Shown: piece after piece, positions 44,360-54,107 of the stretch | Layout of the letters: each line of letters opens with the position of its first letter | Numbering within the stretch: position 1 is the stretch's first letter | Assembly (NCBI RefSeq): GCF_001982635.1 | Contig: NZ_MKFI01000003.1 | Span: 682,001-746,000 of the forward strand | Reading direction: 5' to 3' | DNA from: Bradyrhizobium mercantei | GTDB lineage: Bacteria; Pseudomonadota; Alphaproteobacteria; Rhizobiales; Xanthobacteraceae | Length of the DNA: 64,000 bases | The notes under the pieces: generated by a model | Seen by the model: the letters and a program-made list of their open reading frames with translations, nothing else | Told to the model about the DNA's origin: nothing | The model's database searches: none | Made by a program: the position numbers and the translations under genes

Positions 44360-44622
44360 TGGATGAACCGGTCGTCGGCTTCGTCGTGCCTGTTCACCGT
44401 GCTCTGACCGAACCAATCCTCATGGGTGGAGCACCGCGGTCGGTCGCGATTGTCAACGGCACGCTTGCAGCGGCCCTTGGGCTTGGATTGCGGCTCTGGA
44501 TCGCGGGCCTCGTCCTCTGGTTCCTCGGCCACATGGCCGCTGTCTGGGCCGCCAAGCGCGATTCCGCCTTTGTCGATGTGGTCCGCCGACACCTGCGCAT
44601 TCCTGGTCATCTCAACGCCTGA
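44359..44622 (+). CDS. trbD: TrbD, inner-membrane mating-pair protein
   Basis: The 87-residue product starts DEPVVGFVVPVHRALTEPILMGG, the family N-terminus, then has two close membrane segments (VAIVNGTLAAALGLGL and WIAGLVLWFLGHMAAVW), as in VirB3/TrbD. It is read with TrbE, with which VirB3-type proteins often associate. ATGA overlap with trbC fixes the start. Confidence 0.9.
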   Translation: MDEPVVGFVVPVHRALTEPILMGGAPRSVAIVNGTLAAALGLGLRLWIAGLVLWFLGHMAAVWAAKRDSAFVDVVRRHLRIPGHLNA

Positions 44623-44632
44623 GCCCTCGGTC

Positions 44633-47074
44633 ATGATGAATCTCGCTGAATATCGCCATTCCAACTCCCGGCTCGCCGACTTCCTGCCTTGGGCAGCCCT
44701 CGTCGACGAGGGAATCGTCTTAAACAAGGACGGCTCGTTCCAGCGGACAGCTAAATTCCGGGGACCTGACCTCGACAGCGCAGTGCCGGCCGAACTTGTC
44801 GCCGTCGCCGGCCGTTTGAACAACGCTTTGCGGCGGCTGGGATCAGGCTGGGCGGTATTCGTTGAAGCACAGCGTCACTTTGCGGGCGCTTACCCACCGA
44901 ACACCTTTCCGGATGTCGCGTCAGCGCTGGTCGATGCCGAACGCAAAGCTCAGTTTGAAGAAGCGGGCGTCCACTACGAGTCCAGCTATTTCCTGACCTT
45001 CCTCTATCTACCGCCTGAGGAAGGGGCCGCAAGGGCAGAACGATTGCTCTATGAGGGGCGCGATCGCGCCATTGGAGCCGACGCTCGCGAGCCGCTTCGT
45101 GGATTTATCGATCAGACCAATCGCGTGCTGCAGCTCGTTGAAGGGTTCATGCCCGAATGCGTCTGGCTCGATGATCAGGACACGCTGACTTACCTGCACT
45201 CAACGATTTCGACCAAGCGTCATCGCGTTCGAGTACCGGAAATTCCCATGTACATCGATGCGCTGTTGGCCGATCAACCGCTGACCGGCGGGCTCGAGCC
45301 GATGTTGGGGTCGGCCAACGTCCGGGTTCTGACGATCGTCGGCTTTCCGGGCGCGACGACGCCGGGGATTCTGGACGACCTGAATCGCCTCGCATTCTCG
45401 TATCGCTGGTCGACTCGCGCGATCATGCTCGACAAGACTGATGCCACGAAGCTGCTGACCAAGATTCGCCGCCAGTGGTTCGCCAAGAGAAAGTCCATCG
45501 GCGCCATTCTCAAGGAGGTCATGACCAACGAGGCGTCCACGCTGCTTGATACCGACGCCCACAACAAGGCGCTGGACGCCGATGCGGCGTTGCAGGAACT
45601 CGGTTCGGATCAGATTGGGCAAGCCTTCGTCACAGCTACCATCACCGTGTGGGACTGCAATCCCCTTGCGGCAGATGAAAAGCTCCGCCTGGTCGAAAAG
45701 GTCATTCAGGGGCGCGACTTTACCTGCATGATCGAGTCGGTGAACGCAGTCGAGGCCTGGCTTGGCAGTCTACCCGGCCATGTCTACGCCAATGTGCGGC
45801 AGCCGCCGATTTCGACCCTCAACCTCGCCCATATGATTCCGATGTCAGCCGTATGGGCCGGCGAGACGAGGGATTTGCACTTCAAGGGGCCGCCCCTCCT
45901 GTTCGGCAAGACCGAGGGATCGACCCCGTTCCGATTCTCCCTCCACGTCGGTGATGTCGGGCATACTCTCGTGGTGGGGCCGACGGGGGCTGGCAAGTCC
46001 GTGTTGCTGGCACTGATGGCGCTGCAGTTCCGCCGCTACCCGAATGCTCAGGTCTTTGCGTTCGATTTCGGTGGTTCGATCCGGGCGGCCGCGCTCGCGA
46101 TGGGCGGCGACTGGCATGATCTCGGCGGCGCATCGCCGGACGGAGACGCCCAACCGGTTGCGTTGCAGCCGCTGGCCTGGATCGACGATCCTTCCGAGCG
46201 TGGGTGGGCCACGGAGTGGATCGGCGCGATCCTTGCGCGGGAAAAAATCGAGATCACGCCGGAGGTCAAGGATCATCTGTGGTCGGCTCTGACGTCGCTC
46301 GCCTCGGCACCGATGCAGGAGCGCACCCTGACGGGCCTGTCGGTCCTGCTGCAATCGAATTCCCTCAAACGTGCCCTGCAACCCTATTGCCTGGGTGGCT
46401 CCTCCGGGCGCCTGCTTGATGCCGAAATCGAACGGTTGGGCGAGGCCTCGGTCCAGGCGTTTGAGACTGAAGGATTGATTGGGACGAGCGCAGCGCCTGC
46501 CGTGCTCGCGTATCTCTTCCATCGTATCGGGGACCGCCTCGATGGCCGGCCGACCCTCCTGATTGTCGATGAAGGTTGGCTTGCGCTCGACGACGAAGAT
46601 TTTTCCGGCCAACTCCGCGAATGGTTGAAGACGCTGCGGAAGAAGAACGCATCCGTCATTTTCGCCACCCAGTCGCTTTCGGACATCGATGGCTCCGCGA
46701 TCGCGCCAGCGATCATCGAAAGCTGTCCGACGCGCCTCTTGCTTCCGAACGAACGGGCGATCGAGCCGCAGATCACCGCCATTTACCGCCGCTTCGGCCT
46801 CAATGACCGCCAGATCGAGCTTCTGAGCCGGGCAACGCCGAAGCGCGACTACTACTGTCAATCGCGTCGCGGCAACCGGATGTTCGAACTTGGCCTTGGA
46901 GAGATTGCGCTCGCATTCACCGCCGCCTCTTCCAAGACAGACCAGGCTGCGATCGCGCAACTCCTCGCCGAACGCGGGCCTGACGGCTTCGTGCCGGCCT
47001 GGCTTCAGCACCGTGGCGTCGCCTGGGCCTCCGACCTGATCCCCAATCTCGTCAACCTGGAGAAATCGTTATGA
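44633..47074 (+). CDS. trbE: TrbE, conjugation ATPase (VirB4-like)
   Basis: The product has 813 residues from ATG 44633 (44636 is also possible). It starts MNLAEYRHSNSRLADFLPWA, the family signature, and holds Walker A VGPTGAGKSVLLA near residue 449, Walker B-like LLIVDEGWLALDD, and FATQSLSDID. VirB4/TrbE ATPases drive pilin extraction and substrate transport. It lies 10 bases after trbD, and its stop overlaps the trbJ start. Confidence 0.94.
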   Translation: MMNLAEYRHSNSRLADFLPWAALVDEGIVLNKDGSFQRTAKFRGPDLDSAVPAELVAVAGRLNNALRRLGSGWAVFVEAQRHFAGAYPPNTFPDVASALVDAERKAQFEEAGVHYESSYFLTFLYLPPEEGAARAERLLYEGRDRAIGADAREPLRGFIDQTNRVLQLVEGFMPECVWLDDQDTLTYLHSTISTKRHRVRVPEIPMYIDALLADQPLTGGLEPMLGSANVRVLTIVGFPGATTPGILDDLNRLAFSYRWSTRAIMLDKTDATKLLTKIRRQWFAKRKSIGAILKEVMTNEASTLLDTDAHNKALDADAALQELGSDQIGQAFVTATITVWDCNPLAADEKLRLVEKVIQGRDFTCMIESVNAVEAWLGSLPGHVYANVRQPPISTLNLAHMIPMSAVWAGETRDLHFKGPPLLFGKTEGSTPFRFSLHVGDVGHTLVVGPTGAGKSVLLALMALQFRRYPNAQVFAFDFGGSIRAAALAMGGDWHDLGGASPDGDAQPVALQPLAWIDDPSERGWATEWIGAILAREKIEITPEVKDHLWSALTSLASAPMQERTLTGLSVLLQSNSLKRALQPYCLGGSSGRLLDAEIERLGEASVQAFETEGLIGTSAAPAVLAYLFHRIGDRLDGRPTLLIVDEGWLALDDEDFSGQLREWLKTLRKKNASVIFATQSLSDIDGSAIAPAIIESCPTRLLLPNERAIEPQITAIYRRFGLNDRQIELLSRATPKRDYYCQSRRGNRMFELGLGEIALAFTAASSKTDQAAIAQLLAERGPDGFVPAWLQHRGVAWASDLIPNLVNLEKSL

Positions 47075-47799
47075 GGCGTCTTCGCCTATTGGCGGCCGCT
47101 GGCACCATTGCGCTGGTGCTTGGCGTCGCGGTGCCCGCACGGGCGCTCATCGTCTTTGATCCCAGCAACTATGTTCAGAATGTCCTGACCGCCGCGCGGG
47201 AGCTCCAGCAGATCAACAACCAGATCACCTCGTTGCAGAACGAGGCGCAGATGTTGATCAACCAGGCAAGGAATCTGGCAAACCTGCCGTATTCGTCGCT
47301 GCAGCAATTGCAATCTTCGATCCAGCGCACTCAGCAATTGTTGGCCCAGGCCCAGCGGATCGCCTACGACGTTCAGCAGATCGATCGCGCGTTCTCGACA
47401 AGCTACGCGCCGGTCACCGGAAGCCAGTCCAGCCAATTGCTGATCACAAACGCTCAATCGCGATGGCAAAATACTTATGCGGCAACGCAAGACGCGCTCC
47501 GGGTTCAGGCCGGCATCGTCGGCAACCTCGACACCAATCGCATCCAAACGTCCGCGCTCGTAACCTCAAGCCAAGGGGCCAGCGGTGCCTTGCAGGCAAC
47601 GCAGGCAGGCAATCAGATTCTCGCGCTGAACGCGCAGCAGCTCGCCGACCTCACCGCAGTCATGACCGCACAGGGCAGGGCGCAGAGTCTTGAAGCAGCG
47701 CAGCGCGCCGCGGCCCAAGACCAGGGCCGAGAACAGCTCCGACGGTTTCTGACGCCGGGCCAGGGCTATCAATCCCAAGACGTGCGGATGTTCCACTAA
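47071..47799 (+). CDS. trbJ: TrbJ, VirB5-like mating protein
   Basis: The 242-residue protein has a signal peptide (residues 1-26, ending VPARA), then IVFDPSNYVQNVLTAARELQQINNQI and long Gln-rich coiled-coil helices, the TrbJ/VirB5 pattern. It is exported to the periplasm and pilus tip. It overlaps trbE by 4 bases and trbK by 1 base (TAATG). Confidence 0.92.
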   Translation: MRRLRLLAAAGTIALVLGVAVPARALIVFDPSNYVQNVLTAARELQQINNQITSLQNEAQMLINQARNLANLPYSSLQQLQSSIQRTQQLLAQAQRIAYDVQQIDRAFSTSYAPVTGSQSSQLLITNAQSRWQNTYAATQDALRVQAGIVGNLDTNRIQTSALVTSSQGASGALQATQAGNQILALNAQQLADLTAVMTAQGRAQSLEAAQRAAAQDQGREQLRRFLTPGQGYQSQDVRMFH

Positions 47800-48170
47800 T
47801 GACCGACGTAAACGCATTTAAGGCGTTGTCGCTGCTTGCGACGATCGGCGTATTGGTTGTCGCCGCTTGCACGATTCAGCTTCGTGGTGGCGACAATTCT
47901 CCGCCGATACCGGAGACAGCGCAGACGACAGTTGCAACCAGTTCCGACCTCTTACGCTGCCGCGGTGTCACCTCCGAGGAAACGGCGGTTTACCGGTATT
48001 GTAAGCAGGTTTGGGATGAAAACCGGCGTCGCTTCCTTGGTAAGACAGACAGTGCTGCAGTTCCTGGCCGCGATGATTCCGCCGCGAGCTTAGCACCCGC
48101 CTCAAAGGATCAGAGCCGGATCCTGCAAGGATATCCGCCCGTGGCAACACCTGAGGCGAGCAAGCCATGA
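47799..48170 (+). CDS. trbK: TrbK-type entry exclusion lipoprotein
   Basis: The 123-residue product has an N-terminal hydrophobic segment followed by VVAAC at residue 24, a fair lipobox, then a polar domain with two more Cys in LLRCRGVTSEETAVYRYCKQVW. This matches the alternative TrbK of rhizobial ICEs, thought to prevent redundant transfer into cells that already hold the element. Its stop overlaps the trbL start (ATGA). Confidence 0.85.
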   Translation: MTDVNAFKALSLLATIGVLVVAACTIQLRGGDNSPPIPETAQTTVATSSDLLRCRGVTSEETAVYRYCKQVWDENRRRFLGKTDSAAVPGRDDSAASLAPASKDQSRILQGYPPVATPEASKP

Positions 48171-49402
48171 CTGGTACCGGGATTATCGACCAGTTCCTGG
48201 AAACGTTTACGCGCTATATCGATAACGGCTTCGGGCTTCTCGGTAGCGATGTCGGATATCTCGCGACGACACTTGCCGCAATCGACATTACGCTCGCCGC
48301 GTTGTTCTGGAGTTGGGGAACGGACGAGGACATTATCGCGCGCCTCGTCAAGAAGACGCTTTTCGTCGGCGTCTTTGCCTACCTCATCGGCAATTGGAAC
48401 AGCCTCGCACGTATCGTCTTCGAAAGCTTTGCCGGTCTTGGGCTGAAAGCGTCCGGCTCGAGCTTATCAGCGTCGGATTTCCTGCGACCAGGGAAGATCG
48501 CTCAAGTCGGCCTCGACGCCGGCCGACCGTTGCTCGATTCGATCTCGAACCTGATGGGTTACATCAGTTTCTTCGAGAATTTCGTCCAGATCGTCGTTCT
48601 CCTGTTCGCCTGGGTCGTGGTGCTGCTCGCCTTCTTCATTCTGGCGGTCCAGCTCTTCGTGACCCTGATCGAGTTCAAGCTGACGACGCTAGCGGGCTTC
48701 GTGCTGATTCCTTTCGGCTTGTTTGGCAAGACCGCGTTCGCGGCAGAGCGGGTTTTGGGCAATGTCATGTCATCTGGAATCAAGGTCTTGGTCCTGGCCG
48801 TCATCCTCGGTGTTGGATCGACCCTGTTCTCTCAGTTCACCTCTGGCTTTGCTGGCGGCCAGCCAACCATCGAAGACGCGATGACGCTGGTCCTTGCGGC
48901 GCTCTCCTTGCTCGGCCTTGGTATCTTCGGTCCGGGAATCGCAAACGGCCTGGTCTCTGGCGGACCGCAGCTCGGTGCCGGTGCCGCGGCCGGAACGGGA
49001 CTTGCCGCTGGTGGTGTCGTTGCCGCCGCTGCAGGCCTCGCCGTCGGCGGTGCTGGTCTCGCTGGCGGTGCGATTGCTGGCGCCGCACGCGGTGGCGGTG
49101 CCGTCTTGAGTGGAGCATCCGCCGTCTATCGAAGCGGCGGCCTTGCTGGCCTCGCGGAGGCAGGCGCTTCGGCGGAAATGAGCCCGTTGCGTCGCGCAGC
49201 GGCTACGCTCGGGGGCGGTGTGCACGCGGGCGAGAAAGCCGAAAGCACTTCGGCAGAAGGGAAAGCGCAGCCCGATTGGGCGCGTCGCATGAAAAGTGCC
49301 CATACCATTCGGCATAGTGCGTCGACAGCCGGCCGCGCGGTCCGCTCCGGCGACCACGCTGGCAGCGGCTCCTCCGTCGACTTGTCCGAAGGAGAGCGCT
49401 GA
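48167..49402 (+). CDS. trbL: TrbL, polytopic mating-pair protein
   Basis: The 411-residue protein starts MTGTGIIDQFLETFTRYIDNGFG, the TrbL signature, and has about six membrane segments to residue ~275 (VirB6-like). After that come a Gly/Ala-rich low-complexity segment (residues ~265-325) and a charged tail. It forms part of the inner-membrane channel. ATGA overlap with trbK fixes the start. Confidence 0.92.
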   Translation: MTGTGIIDQFLETFTRYIDNGFGLLGSDVGYLATTLAAIDITLAALFWSWGTDEDIIARLVKKTLFVGVFAYLIGNWNSLARIVFESFAGLGLKASGSSLSASDFLRPGKIAQVGLDAGRPLLDSISNLMGYISFFENFVQIVVLLFAWVVVLLAFFILAVQLFVTLIEFKLTTLAGFVLIPFGLFGKTAFAAERVLGNVMSSGIKVLVLAVILGVGSTLFSQFTSGFAGGQPTIEDAMTLVLAALSLLGLGIFGPGIANGLVSGGPQLGAGAAAGTGLAAGGVVAAAAGLAVGGAGLAGGAIAGAARGGGAVLSGASAVYRSGGLAGLAEAGASAEMSPLRRAAATLGGGVHAGEKAESTSAEGKAQPDWARRMKSAHTIRHSASTAGRAVRSGDHAGSGSSVDLSEGER

Positions 49403-49500
49403 CGCGGGGCATGCACCTTACCACAGACCGCGGGCCGATGCCTCAAACCCGGACACCGCGCGACGCGAACCATTCACTTGATCTCAGGGGGCAGTTATCA

Positions 49501-50184
49501 ATGTTCAAACGATCATCCGTTCACTACGGGCGCATGCCCGTGCCGATTACGCCTTACCAAAAGGCTGCGCAGGTTTGGGACGAACGCATCGGGTCTGCCC
49601 GCGTGCAGGCCAAAAACTGGCGCTTGATGGCGTTCGGCTGCTTGATGCTGTCCGCCGGCCTTGCCGGGGGCCTCGTCTGGCATTCCAGCCGAGGATCGAT
49701 CACACCTTGGGTGGTTGAAGTCGATCATCTCGGTCAGGCCCAGAGGGTTGCGCCCGCCAACATTGACTATCAACCCACCGACGCGCAGATCGCCTACCAC
49801 CTCGCGCGCTTTATCGAGGATGTCAGAGGCCTGCCCTCGGACGGCATCGTTCTGCGCCAGAACTGGCTTCGGGCCTACGATTTTACGACCGATCGGGGCG
49901 CCGCCGCTCTCAACGACTATGCGCGCAACAATGACCCCTTTGCCAAGTTGGGCAAGGCGCAGATCTCCGTGGAAGTCTCGAGCGTCATTCGCGCGTCTTC
50001 TGAAAGCTTTCGGATCGCATGGATCCAACGAACCTACGACAACGGCTCGTTGAGTTCGACCGAGCGCTGGACTGCAATTCTCACGATCGTGATCGAGACG
50101 CCGCGCGACGCCGAGCGCCTGCGCAAGAATCCGCTTGGCATCTACGTCCACGCCATCAACTGGTCAAAGGAGTTGAGTCAGTGA
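49501..50184 (+). CDS. trbF: TrbF, VirB8-like inner-membrane protein
   Basis: From ATG 49501 (after CAGGGGGCAG) the product has 227 residues. MFKRSSVHYG and PYQKAAQVWDERIGSARVQAKNWR are family marks, then a single membrane segment (residues ~40-60) and the periplasmic VirB8/TrbF domain with EVDHLGQAQRV and a WTA(I)LTI strand near the end. A longer upstream frame exists but fits the family less well. Its stop overlaps the trbG start. Confidence 0.92.
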   Translation: MFKRSSVHYGRMPVPITPYQKAAQVWDERIGSARVQAKNWRLMAFGCLMLSAGLAGGLVWHSSRGSITPWVVEVDHLGQAQRVAPANIDYQPTDAQIAYHLARFIEDVRGLPSDGIVLRQNWLRAYDFTTDRGAAALNDYARNNDPFAKLGKAQISVEVSSVIRASSESFRIAWIQRTYDNGSLSSTERWTAILTIVIETPRDAERLRKNPLGIYVHAINWSKELSQ

Positions 50185-51215
50185 CCAAGACGATGTCCGT
50201 CGCTCATTCGAAGCGTCCTATCCTGCACAGCAGGCCCAATTCGCCTTGGTTCGAGTTCGTGACCTCGAATCGAGCGATTCTGGCCGCTCTTCTACTTTGT
50301 TCGTCGGCGCTCGCTGGGTGTGCGACCTACATTCCGCCGCAGATCAGTTATGACGCGGAAGTGCCTCCGTTGCCGGCGCCTCCAGCGCCTCTCGATGACA
50401 CATCGCGACCGCTCCACGTTCCACCGCTCTGGAAGCCAGCACTCGGCGGCAAGTCGGGAGGAAAAGAAGAGTTTGAACCCCTGAACCGGGTTGAGACGGC
50501 GAACAGCGCTGCGCGCGTCGAACCGCGCAAGCGGGGGTATTTCAATGCAGCGCAAATCTACGCTTACAGTCCCGGGGCGCTTTATCAGATTTACGCTGCA
50601 CCGGGGCAGATCACAGATATTGCGCTCGAGGAAGGAGAGCAGTTGACGGGATCCGGACCGATCGCGGCTGGCGACACGGTCCGCTGGGTCGTGGGCGATA
50701 CTGAGAGCGGGAGTGGCGACGCGCGACGGGTCCATATTCTGGTCAAGCCGACCCGCGCATCGATCGAAACCAATCTCGTCATCAATACCGACCGCCGCAC
50801 CTACCTGATCGAGCTTCGCTCCCGCGAGCGACCATATATGCCATCAGTCGCCTGGTACTATCCGGAAACCGTTCGCGAACGATCGCGTTCAGTTGCCCTG
50901 AGACCCGTCCTTCCGGATCCGGCACAGCGCATCTCTCGCTACGCGATCGAAGGAGATAACCCACCTTGGCGGCCACTTGCCGCATACGACGATGGCCGCA
51001 AGGTCTATGTCGAATTCCCGCAGGGGATCGTGCAAGGTGAGATGCCGCCGCTGTTCGTCATCGGACCTGACGGTAAGACCGAACTCGTCAATTATCGTGC
51101 CTACGGCAACGTCTTGATCGTAGATCGGCTGTTTGCAGCGGCCGAACTCCGGCTTGGCGGGGATCATCCGCAGAAGGTCAGGATTGTCAGGACTGACGGG
51201 AGGCCGTCGTCATGA
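50181..51215 (+). CDS. trbG: TrbG, VirB9-like outer-membrane channel protein
   Basis: I use GTG 50181, overlapping the trbF stop (GTGA); ATG 50193 is the alternative. The 344-residue product has a signal segment and a lipobox-like LAGCATY near residue 53, then a proline-rich linker and the VirB9 domain: YPAxTQIYxxxPG-like AYSPGALYQIYAAPGQITDI, then RYAIEGDNPPWRPLAAYDDG. It is a subunit of the channel core with TrbI. It is coupled to trbI by an ATGA overlap. Confidence 0.92.
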   Translation: MTKTMSVAHSKRPILHSRPNSPWFEFVTSNRAILAALLLCSSALAGCATYIPPQISYDAEVPPLPAPPAPLDDTSRPLHVPPLWKPALGGKSGGKEEFEPLNRVETANSAARVEPRKRGYFNAAQIYAYSPGALYQIYAAPGQITDIALEEGEQLTGSGPIAAGDTVRWVVGDTESGSGDARRVHILVKPTRASIETNLVINTDRRTYLIELRSRERPYMPSVAWYYPETVRERSRSVALRPVLPDPAQRISRYAIEGDNPPWRPLAAYDDGRKVYVEFPQGIVQGEMPPLFVIGPDGKTELVNYRAYGNVLIVDRLFAAAELRLGGDHPQKVRIVRTDGRPSS

Positions 51216-52423
51216 ATACCTCCAGTGGAAACGATTACGAACGAGCCATTCCGCCGCAGACACAAGACGAGCAATCCGTGAATTTTCGTTTGAGAGCAGA
51301 GCATCCGCGTGTGACGCGGTTGTCGCGGAAAGTCCTGGCGGGGGGGAGTGCTGTTGCATTGCTCGTTATCGGCGGAGCCGTCTTGTGGTCGCTGCAGAAC
51401 AATCGCCCTCGAAACCAAGCGGCCGATGAACTCTACAGCACCGATCATCACAACGTTGCCGACGGCATTACCATGCTGCCGAAAGACTACACCGGCGCTC
51501 CACATCAACCGATACCGCAGCTTGGTCCGCCGCTTCCTGGGGATCTCGGTCGACCGATCCTCGCGGCTCAGGGCCAGTCGCCGACGATGGGCGGTGATCC
51601 GGACCAACAGCGCCGGGACCAGGAGACCGAAGCAGCCCGTATCAGCCATCTATTCGCTTCGAGCAGCGGGAGGGAAATGCGGCCGACCTCATCTAACGCC
51701 CCGGGAAGTGACCATGTCCTGCCTTCGGGCTCAACGAGCACCAGCGGCGACGGATCTGCGCAGAACGGTCAAGATACGAAACTCGCCTTCGTGAACGCAT
51801 CCGTAGACCGCCGCACCGTGAGTCCTGACCGCATCACTAAGCCAGCTTCGCCATATCTCTTGCAGGCTGGCACTGTGATTCCCGGCGCCCTGATCACAGG
51901 AATCAGATCGGACCTTCCAGGTCAGGTCACGGCGCAGGTGACGGAGAATCTCTACGATACTCCCACCGGACAGTTCTTGCTTGTGCCCCAGGGGGCCCGC
52001 TTGATCGGTATCTATGACAGCCAGGTCGCCTTCGGCCAGTCCCGTGTGCTGCTGGTTTGGACTCGTCTGATCATGCCCAACGGTCGCTCGATCGCACTTG
52101 AGCGACAGCCTGGTGCGGACAACGCAGGTTATGCAGGTCTAGAGGACCAAGTCGACAATCATTGGGGCGAGTTGTTTAAGGCGGCCGCCCTATCGACTTT
52201 ACTTGCTGTCGGAACAGAACTTGGCTCCGGCTCCGACACGAACAGCAACGACAGCGCAATTATCCAGGCATTGCGGCACGGTGCAGGGGATTCGTTGAAC
52301 CAAACTGGCGAGCAAGTCGTTCGGCGCAGTCTCAACATCCAGCCGACATTGACCATCCGTCCAGGTTTTCCGGTTCGGGTGATTGTCAACCGTGATCTTC
52401 AGCTCGAACCATACAAAGGATGA
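51212..52423 (+). CDS. trbI: TrbI, VirB10-like channel protein
   Basis: The 403-residue protein has one membrane segment near residues 44-62, a disordered proline/serine-rich stretch to ~residue 200, and the C-terminal VirB10 beta domain: LQAGTVIPGALITGI, DLPGQVTAQV, GARLIGIYDSQVAFGQ and NRDLQLEPY at the end. It spans the periplasm and completes the channel core. ATGA overlap with trbG. Confidence 0.94.
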   Translation: MNTSSGNDYERAIPPQTQDEQSVNFRLRAEHPRVTRLSRKVLAGGSAVALLVIGGAVLWSLQNNRPRNQAADELYSTDHHNVADGITMLPKDYTGAPHQPIPQLGPPLPGDLGRPILAAQGQSPTMGGDPDQQRRDQETEAARISHLFASSSGREMRPTSSNAPGSDHVLPSGSTSTSGDGSAQNGQDTKLAFVNASVDRRTVSPDRITKPASPYLLQAGTVIPGALITGIRSDLPGQVTAQVTENLYDTPTGQFLLVPQGARLIGIYDSQVAFGQSRVLLVWTRLIMPNGRSIALERQPGADNAGYAGLEDQVDNHWGELFKAAALSTLLAVGTELGSGSDTNSNDSAIIQALRHGAGDSLNQTGEQVVRRSLNIQPTLTIRPGFPVRVIVNRDLQLEPYKG

Positions 52424-52427
52424 TGCC

Positions 52428-52667
52428 ATGCCGAAACTTAGAATCTCGGAAATTCCCAGTGACAGGCCAGTCAGAGTGACTGCGGAACTGCCCGCAGTTG
52501 TTCATCGCGATCTTCTCGCTTACGCGGAAGCACTAGCGCGCGAGACCGGACAGGCGATTGATCCACTTAAACTGATTGCGCCGATGCTCGGGCGTTTTAT
52601 GTCCACTGATCGTGGTTTCACGAAGCTGAGGCGTCTATCTCAGGTACGCGATGCGCGAGTTGAATAG
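52428..52667 (+). CDS. DUF2274 family protein, end of the trb operon
   Basis: The 79-residue product matches the DUF2274 layout: MPKLRISEIPSDRPVRVTAELP followed by a ribbon-helix-helix-like helix (HRDLLAYAEALARETG) and LIAPMLGRFMSTDRGF. These small proteins regularly close trb operons on ICEs; a DNA-binding or regulatory role is likely but unproven. It begins 4 bases after trbI. The LysR regulator often found next is absent. Confidence 0.87.
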   Translation: MPKLRISEIPSDRPVRVTAELPAVVHRDLLAYAEALARETGQAIDPLKLIAPMLGRFMSTDRGFTKLRRLSQVRDARVE

Positions 52668-53594
52668 CGTTCGGTCAGTAAGTCAATAAAATGAGCAAGG
52701 GCAGGTTCTTCGTTCTCTGCTCCCCGGTGAGCAAAAGAATCGATCCGATTAGAGCCTGTCTCATCCGTACCTCGCGGTAGGCGAGTCCGGTGAAGCTCGC
52801 ACCGCCATGGATCGCTCAAGGATTGCGGGGACACTGGGCGCTCGATCGCGAGCGCGCGAGTCCTGCGATGATCCCATGGGGCATCAAAGATCTTTATGGG
52901 GTTATCAGTCGGACGAGAGCAAATACGAACAAGCGCTTGTCGACTGCCGTCGACCCGCAGATACTCGGGTCTAGGCTCATCTTCCGCACTAGGACGTCAG
53001 TGTCACGCTGCGGGCAGAGCTCATAGTATTGACGCTGACACTTCTGGTTGGCTCCAACATGGCCGCGCAACCGCATTCCGTTTCCCGGGCTCCGAACAAT
53101 TAGCTCGCAATTTGCGTGAGTCTAAATTGGTCCACGAAACCTTCAGAGAAGAAGTGTAGGAGGGACTCGGTACGGCCAATGTTGAGGGATCAAGGATGTA
53201 CTTCGTTGCGTATGTTTCCGTTACGGAAGCCGGCGTTTTGCTGGCTCATAGAATCGACTATCGCAAAGGACATCGAGAGGACAACTTTCTACCATCTGTC
53301 AACTCGCAACCGAGCGAGCCTAAGACCTCCGCAGAAGGGTGACGTCGAGGGCGTCGCCCCTTGAGTCTTCGAGGAACTTCTCCCTGGATCGAAAAGAAAG
53401 TCTAGCAGCGAAATCCATTTGCGATTTGCGGAAAGAGTGCGCGCGACTACGTGCGCATATGAATCGTTCTGTTCACAATATTGGACTGTTCTAAACAGTG
53501 CAGACGTGGACACGCACATATATTGGCACGGTGTTCCATTTCTATCCTGCCATACACAGGCAGATTATAATGCTATAAAATTGAGGGCACTCAA
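52668..53594. other. Long stretch without gene after the trb operon
   Basis: About 930 bp with only short broken frames. AT content rises near 53470-53590. A 13-base palindrome CTGTTCTAAACAG lies at 53486-53498, followed by TTGGCACGG, which superficially recalls a sigma-54 -24 box but lacks a proper -12 box. This is probably the promoter region of the small gene at 53595. Confidence 0.4.
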
Positions 53595-53795
53595 ATGGTC
53601 GACTCCGAACTGGCTGCTGTATTGCGAACGGTTTTGGACGAGGTTTGTGAAGGTGTATCCCGTCACGAGATCGGCATCCGAACTCACGTCGCCTGTAAAC
53701 TCCTCGAAGCAGCGAAGCGCGGAGAGACATCAGTCGATGTCCTCAGGCAAGTTGGCCAAGCGGCGTTGACCGGAGGGCCCACGATGTGGCGATAA
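53595..53795 (+). CDS. Small hypothetical protein of rhizobial type
   Basis: The 66-residue product is soluble and helical: ELAAVLRTVLDEVCEGVS, then THVACKLLEAAKRGETSVDVLRQ and a short tail. The even helical pattern with a central Ala-rich helix resembles small conserved proteins found near rhizobial symbiosis genes, but no function is known to me. The ATG lies after an AT-rich promoter-like region. It is isolated, with no operon partners. Confidence 0.65.
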   Translation: MVDSELAAVLRTVLDEVCEGVSRHEIGIRTHVACKLLEAAKRGETSVDVLRQVGQAALTGGPTMWR

Positions 53796-54107
53796 CAAGT
53801 TGTCGTGGCCGACTTCGTCTTCCGAGAAGTGGGCACCATGCGCGAGCGGGCAACAAGGTACTATTTGTACATTCTGTACAGAGCTTGCGCCTCAACTCGG
53901 CTCATAGCTTGGCCCGGTGGGCATTCGCCGAAATGAGAGGGCCCTTAGGCGGTGTGGACCCTAAGCATGCGCTTTTAGGATGAAGCAGATTCAATGCTTC
54001 TTTTTGAAGGGACGATCGCGGGCGTGATGGATCGATTGATGTTGAGCAATGCGCCTTGGGAGCGAATGGCGCCGCTAGGTGGAAGAAGTGCGCCTCCGGC
54101 GCTCAGT
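53796..54107. other. Intergenic stretch with a TGTACA pair
   Basis: No gene is seen. TGTACA-TTC-TGTACA at 53866-53880 is a perfect 15-base inverted repeat (each half is itself palindromic), possibly a regulator site. The 3' end of the convergent effector-like gene follows. Confidence 0.4.

Noticed and set aside
45845..47011. Minus-strand frame of 388 residues inside trbE
   Set aside because: Antisense to the ATPase domain of TrbE, whose Walker motifs fall in this stretch.
53515..53545. Possible sigma-54 promoter (TTGGCACGG) before the gene at 53595
   Set aside because: The -12 element should contain TTGC at fixed spacing; here it reads TTCC or TCCA, so the match is not adequate.
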